A stretch of 64,000 nt of DNA. It comes from Scatophagus argus (Eukaryota > Chordata > Actinopteri > Scatophagidae). Where the stretch lies: NCBI RefSeq assembly GCF_020382885.2, contig NC_058511.1:16482504-16546503 (forward strand), given 5' to 3'. A model generated the notes under the pieces. That model made no database searches and was not told the origin of the DNA. It saw only the letters and a list, made by a program, of their open reading frames with translations. Made by a program: the position numbers and the translations under genes. Below are positions 1 through 42,900 of the stretch, in pieces; position 1 is the first letter of the stretch; every line of letters begins with the position of its first letter.

Positions 1-31141
<31,141 letters not shown>

Positions 31142-33624
31142 GCTTCAGCCGGCCTCTCGCCCCACGCACCCACCCACCCACCGACCGACCGACAGCACAG
31201 GACTCCAAACCCTCCTCGTCCCTCCTCCACTGCAGCCTCTCGCAACCTTTCTACCCCCCCCCCTTCCCAAACAGACACACACACACACCTCTCACTGCCC
31301 AGAGAACTGCACCTCCTGACGAACCTTTGTCCCACTTTTGTCTCTCATCGTTCTTCCAAGACGGGGCAGAAACACTAAGAGTCTTTCGTGTCTTTGAGGG
31401 AAATTCTGAGGGAGAAATTAACAAAACTTAGTGTACATGTGGGTGCTGGTGTTTGAGGGTGTGTGTGCGTGTGTTTGAAAGAAGCGCCTTCCAGCGTGTG
31501 TGTGTGTGTGCATGCATGTGTTAATTCAGAAAGGGCATACAATATAGGAACAAAGCGTGGAGCTTTGCCGACACCACTCTGTCCACAGGTCCCCCCTCGA
31601 TTCACTCAGAGACTCAGAAAGCTCACAAGGCATCAAAAAGAGAAGAGGATTATTACTGAGAGAAAATGATTTGTATTTGTACAAAGGATCCTTTGGCTTT
31701 TAGGGGACAATATTTTAATTTATTTATCAGGCTTAGACAAGGAAAGGGAGGTTTGCTTCATGGCCTGAATCAGACAGCTGCTCACTTCCTTCAGCTTTCT
31801 CTGTGGGTGCTGCAAAAATCGAAAATGTAACAAAAAAAGAGAGAGAGAGAGAAAGGAAAACGGTGATTTTTTTCTTTTGCTCATGACACTAAGTGCAGTG
31901 ACTTTATATTATTTTTTTTATTTTTGACCATCAGAGAAAATTAGCGTTAATATTGCCGGCTTCTCCGACATCATCTTCACCACCACTGCTCCTCTGTGCT
32001 TCTCATTGGTCCAGTGCGAGTGACATCATCCAGCAGCCCTGGACGTGTCCTCCGCCGTAGTGTAGACGTTCCACTTTGCTGTGCAACCAAACTGACCAAC
32101 TCACAGGTTCCCATCACAGTAATGTACATAGGTTCAAAGTAGAGAGTAATATATGATAAGGAAAATACTATAGAGAAGTACACAGGAAAGAAAAAAAAAA
32201 ATCCTTTTATTTTCCTTTTTTCGTTGTTTGTTTTGAGAGCGATTTGGGGTTGTGTTCACACAAAAAGCCATTTTAAACCACTTTCCAGTTTTCTTCTTTT
32301 TTTTTTTTTTTACTGATTGATTTTAGATTTGTTTGTTTTATATTGTACTTAAGACACGCATTGTGTTCCCCCCCCACACTCTGTTTGCGTTTGAGTGAAG
32401 CAAAGTCACGTATGGATCGACACTACTGCCCGTACTGTAGAGTGAACACGTGCGAACCTGCTATCACACATGTATCCACGCACACTGAGGTGGTGTTGTT
32501 ATGCAGCAGATGCCTTGTCCTGTGACTGAAGTGGCTGTGATCATTTAACCAATAGTTATCGACGTGTGTGTGTGTGTGTGTGTTTTAAACTCACTGTGGT
32601 ATCTGGGTGGAAAGATCAGTCCTTTCGCTGAGCTTGATTTAACCAAAAACGGACAATAGAGGGAGACTCTGTCTTTGTGACGGCCTTTGCGTAGTGTGAA
32701 GAGGGTTTATAGTTGAACTGTTCATTACAAAGTGACATTTGTAAGAGCTCTTGATTAGGAAAAAAAACAAAAACACTATAATGTAAAGAATGTAAACACT
32801 TAAAAGCTAGGACAAAGTCAGCACTTGGGTTTGCTACCTGTTGGACTGGATCTCTAAGCCTCGAGCGGTTTTTCTTCGGCAGTTTGGACAGGCCTCTGAA
32901 AGAACATTAAACGGTGTGGCAGCTTCTGGCTGCACTCACAGCCAATAACCTGTTACCTCTGTTCCTCTCCTTCAGTTTACAGACAGATCGAAAGGCATTT
33001 TACTCGCTCACAGGGCAGATGGGGGTAAAACCGTGAGGGAATAATGTGCATGGAGCTGAAAACTGTCTGAAACTGTCCTGACTTCAAACACAATGTGGTA
33101 TCATGCATAAGAAGAATGCACATCCTGTACTGTGGCTCGTTGTTGGTGTGTAGTCCTCATCAGAGGGTCTGTGGGGAAACCTGCTCCTCCCCTTTGGGAA
33201 CGGGCTGAATGCTTGGTGTACAGTACGGCGTCCTGGCTCACAATCCTCCAGTTTATTCTGCTTGTCTTGTTTGTTAGAGAGAGAAACAAAAAAACAAGTA
33301 CTTTGGTGGTCATTCCTGCCGATTCCCCTGTTGAAACACGTAGCTCTAAACAACCCATTCCAAGTGTTGTTTTTTTCTTTTTGTTTTTTTTGTTTGTTTG
33401 TTTTTTTTTTTTAGTATTCCATTTTATATGAAGAGAGAGGGAGAGGTTTGGAGCTCCACAGTGCGACTAAGCTGGTTTTTATTCCAAACAGCCACCTTTT
33501 TGAAACTTTTTAAGCTAGCAAGTTCCTCCTTAGTTCCTGCTGGAGTTTATGTGTAGAATGTATTAGGTGGGGGTCGGAGAACTGTCTTAGCCAGGTGTTT
33601 TACTATTGGCCAATATTGTACAGA

Positions 33625-33630
33625 AATAAA
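33625..33630 (+). terminator. Possible alternative poly(A) signal AATAAA in cdc42bpa 3' UTR
   Basis: Canonical hexamer inside the long 3' UTR. Use is unknown. Confidence 0.35.
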
Positions 33631-34320
33631 AAATCCTAGATATCCCAGTTTGAGGAGAGGGGAAGAGAAACTCAGGAAATGTCAGAACCAATGAATTATT
33701 TTTCATTTAGATGAAAATGGGTGCGTTAGAGGTTTGTTTGGACGGATGGCTGGAGCGAGCGAGCGAGTGAGGGAGAAGAGTACAGTAGATGTGACCCGGG
33801 TGGAGAGAGCAGGAAGAAAAGGTGGCGAGGGCTAGAAGATGTTTGGAGAAAAAAAAGAAAGAAAAAAAAAAAGATGAAATGTTTCCAGGGGTGAATGGTG
33901 ACAGGTGTCACAGTGATAACATTTAAAAGAAGGAAAACCTAAAGAAAAAAAGAAAAAAATCAAACGCCTTTGCATTTCAGTGAGGTCTTATCTACAGTAC
34001 CTTCTATATTATTTTGCTCTTTCATATCATATTACTTTGTTTTGTTTTTTTTCTAGGATTGCTTTGTAATAATTTGTACAGTTTTGCATGTTATAGATGT
34101 AATCATTTTTTGTTTTCGGTTTGTTGTTTTACTTGGACTTGCTCCTTTTTGAACGGTTTGGGCGTTTTACTGAGGATAACCCACTACAGGTGATGTAGAT
34201 TCTTTTTTGCACAAAAAAAAATATTTAAGGTGTAAGGTCAAAACAAAAGTAAAGTAATGTATGAAACTGGCTGCCACACTTAAGTGGAGAACTCATATTA
34301 ACCTGACTCCGATGTATTTC

Positions 34321-34326
34321 AATAAA
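34321..34326 (+). terminator. Poly(A) signal AATAAA, likely cdc42bpa 3' end
   Basis: Canonical hexamer followed about 15-30 bases later by GT-rich sequence around 34355-34370. It is the last plus-strand signal before the oppositely oriented fzd3 signal. Confidence 0.7.
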
Positions 34327-34399
34327 GCGGAGGGCTGTTACAAATACAATCCCATTGTGTTACTGTGTGGTCATTACTTGATAAATATCCGCTTGTCTG

Positions 34400-35794
34400 T
34401 TCTTAAAAAAAAAACTTTATTACAAATGATCAACAAAAGTTCAGTTTTTACATCTATGCACAGGTTTTGCTGCGAGAGGAAACGCTGGTCTAACATTTTA
34501 CAGTAGCTATACAAGTAAGGACACATTTTTAAAAAGGGGCAAACTACTTGGAATCTGACTCTAATTTAAGGGCGCATTATATCACCTATTCAAACTGGAA
34601 AGATGTGTTCAGACAGAAGCTAATTGTCACCTCGGGTTATTCGTGCAAGTTCCACTGCAGGAACTTTTGTATTTATTTCCTCCAAACAGCCAATTTACCA
34701 ACTGTACATTAGCTGTAAGCTTGCTAGCAGCAATACACACACTAGCTGTGTGTGTGTGTGTGTTAACTTCAGCCTCTGAGTCACCAAAAACTCCAGTTCT
34801 TCCTCCCATCATCTTCATCATCTCTACACTTATGAAGCAGACTCACTTCTTATGTCTTACCCTCATGTCCGGAAGCAGTCACATCTCCTGTAAATGTTTC
34901 TTAGCATTCTGTCTGAACACACAGTCATAAGGCAAGCATTTGGATTCAGCTTTCTTCCCCCTGTATATTTCAGCCCTTTACATCCCGACAAAGCACAGAC
35001 CCAGGCTTTTTTTTTTCTCATCATTATATACATTATTCCATCAAAGTGATGAAGTACCTCAGTATATAAAAAAACATGTTCAGAGACTGTTCGTTCCCTA
35101 AATTCTGCTGCAGCTGGTTTGTTACCTTTCATACGGGGTTTGTGTGTGAATAATCGTCCTTTAGAAGCAGGGCTTTTAGCAGGTTAAGTTACCATCTGAA
35201 AAATAATGGGAGATGTCAGAGGTGCAACACAGCTGAAATGACTGACTGCTGAAGGCTAATAACGTCTATGGTCCATCATTCAGATCTTGTTCAGTGTCTT
35301 CTACACAATTAAAAACAAAAAACAAACAACCACTGAAGTCTGTCAGTGTTGGGTCACACGTCGTTCTTGACTGGCACAGTATTGTAGGTCCAACAGTGAG
35401 GCCATCATTTCCCAGTGTCGGCTATCCACAGGCTGTTGTGTGAACTGGACTAAAATCTATTTGAACTTGAGTTTTTGGGATCAGCTAGTGGGGTCGAGTA
35501 AAGCTGAGAGGACGTGTTAAGGCAACGATCCACACTCAGTTTAAATTTGGCCGGATGTCGTCCTATACTAACTTCTTCAGTAAACTGGAGCACCATAATG
35601 TGCTTCGGCTTTGAGCTCGACAGGAGCGGGCGCCGCCGTGGCTGCTACCCTGCACTTTGTCGAGCTCACCGTGGTCCTCGCACATTCTTTAATTTCGTAG
35701 AAAAAGAAAAGTCATCATTCCTACTTTCACTTCTACTCATCCTGTCACTTCTTCAGGAGTATCCAGGAAAAAGGGGATCACAGCTGTTTCCAGT
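34400..35794 (-). other. fzd3: fzd3 3' UTR
   Basis: About 1.4 kb between the stop codon and the minus-strand AATAAA at 34421-34416. No coding exon was recognised. The 3' end is inferred from the hexamer. Confidence 0.65.
34416..34421 (-). terminator. Poly(A) signal AATAAA (minus strand), likely fzd3 3' end
   Basis: Plus strand reads TTTATT. This is the last minus-strand hexamer before the cdc42bpa 3' end, with cleavage expected near 34395-34405. Confidence 0.6.
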
Positions 35795-37836
35795 TCAGGC
35801 TGTAGCTCCGTCCTCCTCCAGGACCCTGTGGATCCCGTTTCCAGGGACACAAAGAACAGCTTGGGTGGCACTGCTGAGGTCCCTGACGCTGCTGTGTCGT
35901 GATTGGCTCTCCAGTCGCTGGGTGGAGCCGTGGCGTGATAGGCTCTCCAGGCGATTGGTGCTGCAGTGTCTGGACTGGGACTGGTCGTTGAGGCGAGGCA
36001 TGCTTCCGTAGGGCAGCCGGTCGTCTGCAGCACGGAAACTGGACGCCGTGTATCTGGGACACAGACAGAAGCATAAGGCTGAGGACTTTCTGTAGACTAC
36101 TGCAGCCCAGAAACAAGATGGAGCAGACCACATCTGAATGATATGAGACCCACCTGCCGTCTCGAGAGCGGTGCAGGCTGCCGTGGTAGCTGCTCATCTT
36201 GGAGCGCTGGCTGCGCACTGAGCCGGCCCTGCTGGTGCTGGCGCTGGGCGGTTCATCCAACATGGCCAGGTGGGTGGATGAGGCATGGGTGGAGGTCCCC
36301 TGAGTGGACGTGCCCCGTGACTTCCTCACGATGGGCGTGTTGGGGTCCCTGAGCAGCAGCTGTGCGAAGTCGGGCTCCTGGAGCACCTGACGGCTCTCAT
36401 TGACCATGGCACTACAGCAGGGGAAGGAGGAGGGCAGGGAGGGAGTGGAGGAGAAGGAGGAGGAGGAAGGGAGTGGAGGCAAGGAGGGCAGGGAGAGACG
36501 CAGGAGCGTGGGAAGGGAGAGGGGGAAGGTAGTGGGGTGGCGGGTGTGATAGAAGAGGACAGAGGGGTGTGTGGAGCAGGCGGTGGGAGAGGGGGTTAAT
36601 GCTCTGAGTTTGGAGGGGAGGGGAGTGAGTGCAAAAAAGGGCCTGTGTTCACCACCAAGCCACACCCACCCACACACACACACACACACAGTGCTACACT
36701 ACAGTGATCCGGTGAAATGTTTAACTACAGTCAGCATCATACTCTCTGACTGCATAGTGCAGATATAAGAGCAGGAGCAGCGCAGTCACTCAACTGCACT
36801 GTTTTTAAAATAGATTATTCACATCAGATTGCATGACCGCGTCAGATAAAGTCAATAATTGTTCTGGCTTAACAAAGAAGTCCACACTTACACCTAGTAA
36901 AAGGGTTAAACCTGAGAGACGGCTCAGATTTGGTCTGTTTATTACCTGTGGAAAGGTAAGACGAGGGTGTTTTGTACCAGCCTGTTATGGGATACGTGTT
37001 GGCTTGAGCGTCTCTCACCAAATAAAAAAACGAGCGTATCCTTGGGGCCTACTTAACGTCTTGAACGCATTTTTTGGGAGAATCTGAAAACATCTTTGCT
37101 AAATCCATGTTTCCTTGCTGGCAGTCTTCTTTTCTTGGCTTTGTGGGGACATCGCTACATGTTTTGGTGCACTACCGCCACCAACTGTCAGTCAGAGGAA
37201 TAATGTGAATCCACTAGCAGGACAGTGTTGCACAGTGACCTACTCTTATTAATGAGGCTCCATAGTGCTGCTGGTGGTCAAAAAGGCTTGCTTGGGTTAA
37301 AAACACTGTAAAACAATCTCTAACAAAAGATGTTAGTTTTTTTTTTAGTTAGTGTGCGGCGTGACAGGAAGACACCATCAGCGTGTATGAAGCACATACT
37401 CTTTGCGCCTCTTGCCGTGGAAGAAGCTGGCCCACTCGAAGCAGGTCTTCTTACTGCCCACCCAGAACACAGAGGGGATTCCTACGATCAGCATCATCAG
37501 GTACTTGATGAGGAACAGGACCAGGTCGGGACGACTGGTGCGCTCCACCTGTGGGACGAGGACACGAAGGTGCGGTTACCGTGGGGAGGAAAGTGTGTGT
37601 GAGGGAGGGAGCTCATACAGGGGACGAGGACTGACTTATGGCAGTTATTCTATTTCTGAAGCCAGATCCCCCCCCCCCCCCCACCTCATCTGCAATACAT
37701 TAGCAATAAAGCTTTAACTGAAAAATACAAAACATCACAGTCGGTGTGGAAGCTGCACTGCACAGCGTTAGAAGTCACTGAGTCCTGATTGTAAACATCA
37801 GCATCTGTGAACTAATTAAAAAGTTCATGCCTGCTG

Positions 37837-37880
<44 letters not shown>

Positions 37881-39995
37881 CTGCTCATATCATCGCTGAC
37901 AGTTTTGCTGGAGGCATAAACAGCACAGCAGCTGACACACTGTCATCCATCTCTGGCACGGCAGCTGATAACTGATATTCCTTCTTCTCCACTCTGTATT
38001 TGCTTGAAAGGAAAGCAGATTTTCTGCTGCTGCCTTTCACTGCAGTTCTGTTTATTTTCTGATTAGAAGGGCCATCATAGCAGCACTTCAGAATAAGGTT
38101 TAGCAGATTAAACCTTCTTGTTAAACGTGTTCCGCTCATGGATGTTCTCAAATGGGAAAAAAACCCCAAAAATACTGTACAATGGTATGCATAAAAATGA
38201 ATAACTTTCAGGGACAGAATGTACTATACTATAAACATTGAGAGAGCTTTCACTTATTTCGAGCAGCAGTACAGAAGACAACAGAGCAGGAGGACGCTGT
38301 GAGTCACCACACTGCTGCTCTGTGCTGTACAAAGAGCACTACAGCTGGCAAGCAGTGAACCACACAAACACTGAGTCCATGGCTCTCATATGCGCGCACA
38401 CACACACAGATGTAGTCATGATGGCCTCATTAAGAGAGGGCCGGGCGGAGAGCCCTGAACCTCGGCGGTCCACAGATACGCTCGTTACAGCCGAGAGACA
38501 ACAGGCTGAACGAGTACGAGAAACATCCTTGTTACAGACTGGATGTCATCAGTCATCAGCTGCGTAAAGCTTCACCATCCAACCCAGAAAACACAGCCTT
38601 CAACTTTTGTTCCAATCTCATGTAGAGAGAGTCAGTCCCCTCACAAGGGTGGAGCATCACTCAGGAGCTGTTCAGCAGAGTGGAGGTCCGAGCCTCGGGG
38701 AAGGCTTTTGAGATAAATATAGCAGGGCACTTTGAGTCTATACTATCTACTGATGCATGATATTGACTCACTGTGTGTGTGTGTGCTTTCATGAACATAA
38801 TGGGAATGGAGTGGAAAGCAGGATGTTTGTGTGATTCTTTCACCTGGAAGCATCTCTGCACTACACCGTCATATGGTGTGTGTTAACAGCACAGCACATG
38901 TAGCATGCAGATCTGCTGCATTTTGACCCCACTGGCCTGTCCTCTGCAGCACTAACACACACACACACACACACAGGATTACTGCACTGTTCTCTTACAC
39001 AATGCAGTAAGTATGAGGCAGATTATGCGGTCTGACTCTCGCATCTCATGCATCTACCTAACGCTGCAGCTCTGTGTCGTTTCACCTCGGCGACTTTTAA
39101 CTGCTTCAAATCATTTCTACAGCCAAAATGTTTTTCTCACTTGTGTCTGGCATGTAGTGAAACCAGAAGTCATCACCCATTTTACAATTTCTTTAAACAG
39201 GAGTAATTATGTCAGTGTGTCTAAGGTCCAGATTAACTGATCAGCTAAAATAAAATCATATTAAAATTTAAGGGTTGTCATTATTGCTGGTGAGATACAA
39301 TTAGGAAACCAACAGTGTGAAGCACTGCACACCTGCAAAGCTCAGTTACTCCCTGCTCTACCACAATCCCAATCCACACTGAACATGCAATGGCAAGAGC
39401 GGATGTACAGAGGAATGAGAGGAAGGAGACCAACAGAGAGAGAGCTGTTTGAATTATTAATAGCTCTATCGGATGCTGGAAGCTACTGAAGCTCTGGGAA
39501 GCAGCGGCATGAGAGTTATCACTAGACCATCTCACACATGTGTGTGCGTGCGCATGTTTGGTTTGTATTGGACATTGTGTTTAAATGCACACAGGATCAT
39601 TGGGGATCTCGCACACTGTTCTGCGTAAAAATGTGTTTTCAGCTTGTAAGTAAAAATACCTTATGGTGTATGTCCAAAGAAGATTTCTTTAAAAAAAACC
39701 TCAACAGCACGTAAAGAATGATTTCTGTGGGTATTTCTATTACCTGGAAGGGGCAGGGGATGTGGTAGTCTCTGCACTTCTCCTGGACCCAGGTCGTCTC
39801 CCAGATGGCTCGGTAGCTGCTCTCATAAAGGTAGCAGCCCAGAACGGAGAGCAGGGGGACCAGGTAGAGCACGGAGAACACAGCAATACGAATCATGAAC
39901 TTCACCAGTTTCTCTTGGTTCTCCTTCTCCAGTGGAATCTCCATGCGGACTCGGTTTAGCGCTGCTATGCCTGCCAGCAGCAGGGCCACACCAAC
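35795..39995 (-). CDS. fzd3: fzd3 exons 5-8 (coding): membrane segments 5-7 and cytoplasmic tail
   Basis: Exon 39995-39744 encodes the end of segment 5 and segment 6 ([17 protein letters not shown]). Exon 37548-37400 gives segment 7 and KTCFEW. Exons 36411-36154 and 36053-35795 encode the long Ser/Arg-rich tail with repeated [15 protein letters not shown] units. The tail repeats ([32 protein letters not shown]) account for part of the extra length relative to human. Confidence 0.93.
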
Positions 39996-42900
39996 CTGGG
40001 ATGATACAGGAGAGGGTTGTGGTTATGGTTCGCGGTCATCATCCGTTAGTGTGAATGATATGCTTTAATTATCTTTTAGAAACAACTTAGTTGAGGTAGA
40101 CATCGCTGTATGTTTTCACACTATCTCCTTCTGTAATTTTCTTCCTCACCACTACGTCCAATCCCAGTGGGGCCAGTAGGAACCAACGCAGGGCCGTCAA
40201 GTTGTACATCCCCACGAAGCAAACACCGCTGACGCTGTCTCCCTCGATCTTGTTCATGGCGAGCAGGCTAACTGTCAGGACACCGGGGATGCCCCAGGCA
40301 AAGGCGTGGAAGAGCAGGGCCTTCTTCTCTATTGCCTCACTGCCCCACTTGGGAACAGCAGCCAGGAACCAGGTGATGGTCAGAATCACCCACCAGACAC
40401 TGCCGGCCATGGTGAAGAAGTACAGCACCATGAAGAGCAGGGTGCAGGCCTGGGACAGGACAGGGACAGAGAATGGACAGGTGGAGGGTCAACACAATAT
40501 CTGGACAGTAGAAAAATAGCCAAAAATAAACCATCAAGACTTTCTTACCTTATTATGAGAGCCTTGCGTCACCGTTGAAGCCCTAAATCTCCCAGGGCTC
40601 GCTGCATTACAGGAGACTTTGTCTTCCAACAGAAAGCCCAGGAAGAACACGAGGGACACCATCATGTAGCACACGGCATAGAATATAATTGGACGCTCTG
40701 GGTAGCGGAAGCGCGATACATCAATGAGGAAAGTCAGGAAGGTGAAGAGGGTGGCGGACAGACAGACGATGGACACCACCCCGATGAAGTAGCGGGCAAA
40801 TGCCAGCTCCTCGCGTGTGAAGTACATGTTGGGACAGGGGGGGGAGCAGTCGCGGACCCCCATGAACGAGTAGCCCAGCTCGGGGTCGATTTTGAGTTCT
40901 CTTGGACACCAGAAGCCGTAGTCCCGCTGGACAGAGATGGGGGATTCGGTTGTGTCCGAAATGGGCAGGAGGTCTACAGGGCGGGGGTAGGCCTCATCAC
41001 AGTCTGGGAACCTGGAAGGATATGAGAGATGATATTGATGAGTAATTTTAGCTGTTCATTCAGATGACATATGCTGATAAGACTGCAGTGCTGCCAAATA
41101 ATCTAACATAACAAACACATTTTCACAGGTCATGTCAGAGCAGTATGAAGGACAAGATTTTTCACGTGCAGAGACTCGAAACTTACTGTTTAAAATAGTT
41201 GCAGCTGAACACATCTTTTATCAGTGTTCTTGGGCTATTTTTGACTTTATTAAACAAACAAATAGTAGAAGACTGACAGGAAATGACGGAAGAAAGACAA
41301 GGCATGATTTGCAACTGTGCTGCAGTATTTTTTAACCTAGTTTTCCAAACTTTGTCTAAAATTTTACGGCGACGCTTTGAGCCCCAGGTATGCTTGTATT
41401 CACCTGCTTCCTGGCTCGATAAGCTATGATACCCTCCCTCTCTTTGCCACTGGGTTAGTGACATCATGCTCAAATATCCCAACTATTATAAATTCTATAT
41501 TTTTCAGAGGCCATTGTTTTTTGTCTACTTATTCATTATTCTTCACTTTATTTTCACATCTTTTGCATGTACTGTTATGTTCATTCACAGCCTCCTTGGA
41601 TTGACATTAATGGGTTAATATGTGTTTGCATGTGTGTGTTAGATGTCAGATGCTTGTGGTTGGGTTAACAGGAAAGATACAAGTCTTGTACAATGTGGGC
41701 TTGTTCTGTTCCTTAGTGATACTGGATTTAAAGAACTTGTTAAAAGCATATGCCTTCACTCACTGTTTGTCTTCAAGGTTGCATTTGTGACGATGTGTGA
41801 ACGTGACTTTGATTTGGCAACGTTTTTCTTTTTTTTTTTTTTTGCTTTAGGTACTGCAGTCTGTGCTCTGTGTTGCTGCTGATGTTCCTAATTTGATGTG
41901 TGGTTCACTGATCCAATTTTCTGGCTGCAAAACTAATTTATCCTCTGGGACTACAATTCTGAAATAAACTTAATCGTTTTGCAGCCGCTTCTTAACACCT
42001 GATGTTGGCGTGTCACATAAACGTTGTGCTCTTCTAAGTCCCTTCATTTCGTCAGACAAAATGACATTTTTACATGCTGCTCTGACACCATTAGTCCTCT
42101 CACAAAAAAAAAAAAACGCCTGCCTCAGTGACTGAAGCAGCAGGGTCGTTACTGCTGACATAAATCCAGGGTAGAAGAATCACTGCTGTTGTACCAACCT
42201 GTCGCAGTCCATCTCCTGCGGCCAGCTGACGCCAAACATGTCCATTAGTTTGTAGCAGTCGCTTTTGGCCTGCAGACACAGGCGGCGACAGGGCAGAGTC
42301 ATCCGCCCGTACTCGGTACACACCGGGGCGTAGAGGGCGCACAGGAACATCCTGAGCTCAGCAGAGCACTGTAGGTTCACCATGGGATGGAAGGGCTGCA
42401 GGCAGAGATGGAGAGAAAGAATTTAAAGTGGATATAAAAACACACAAGCAAAAAAAACAATGAAACCAGTTTATCTGAAGCAGTTCCAGGAAGCCACAGT
42501 GTTACTTTAAGTTCACCATGAGGGCCAAAGACAGGCACAAAGAGATCAGTGGAGCATGTCTCTGACGGTTTCTGGAGATGAATCCATAAAAACAACTCTG
42601 GCCTCTTTCCTAATAATCTCCTCCACCCCCATGATTATAACCACCCCCCACCCTCCATCTCCTCTCGCTTCCCTCCAATCTACAGAAAGGAGGAGCACAA
42701 CAAGCTGGGCAACCCCCACCACACACACACACTGCGCGGACACTGCTGACAGGGCCTTTGTGTTACAGGGAGGACCACGCTGTGACTGACTGACACACTG
42801 TGGCAACGTGCACACACTCACATAATCCAAAGTACCAACGGAAGTATATTATTTACATGCTAACACACCCACACAACAGCACAATAATGCTTTCACACAT

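Larger units (their letters stand above)
31142..34345 (+). other. cdc42bpa: cdc42bpa 3' UTR
   Basis: About 3.2 kb from the TGA at 31139-31141 to the AATAAA at 34321-34326. It is AT-rich with many homopolymer runs and no credible coding exon. A second AATAAA at 33625-33630 could give a shorter transcript. The 3' end is inferred from the signal and not observed. Confidence 0.75.

Noticed and set aside
35778..36689. 303-codon open frame on the minus strand
   Set aside because: It contains the real penultimate fzd3 exon (36411-36154), but its ends read through intron and then the last exon in the wrong frame.
39281..39535. Hydrophobic minus-strand frame in a fzd3 intron
   Set aside because: It looks membrane-like because of T-rich composition; it is not part of the seven-segment set, which is complete without it.
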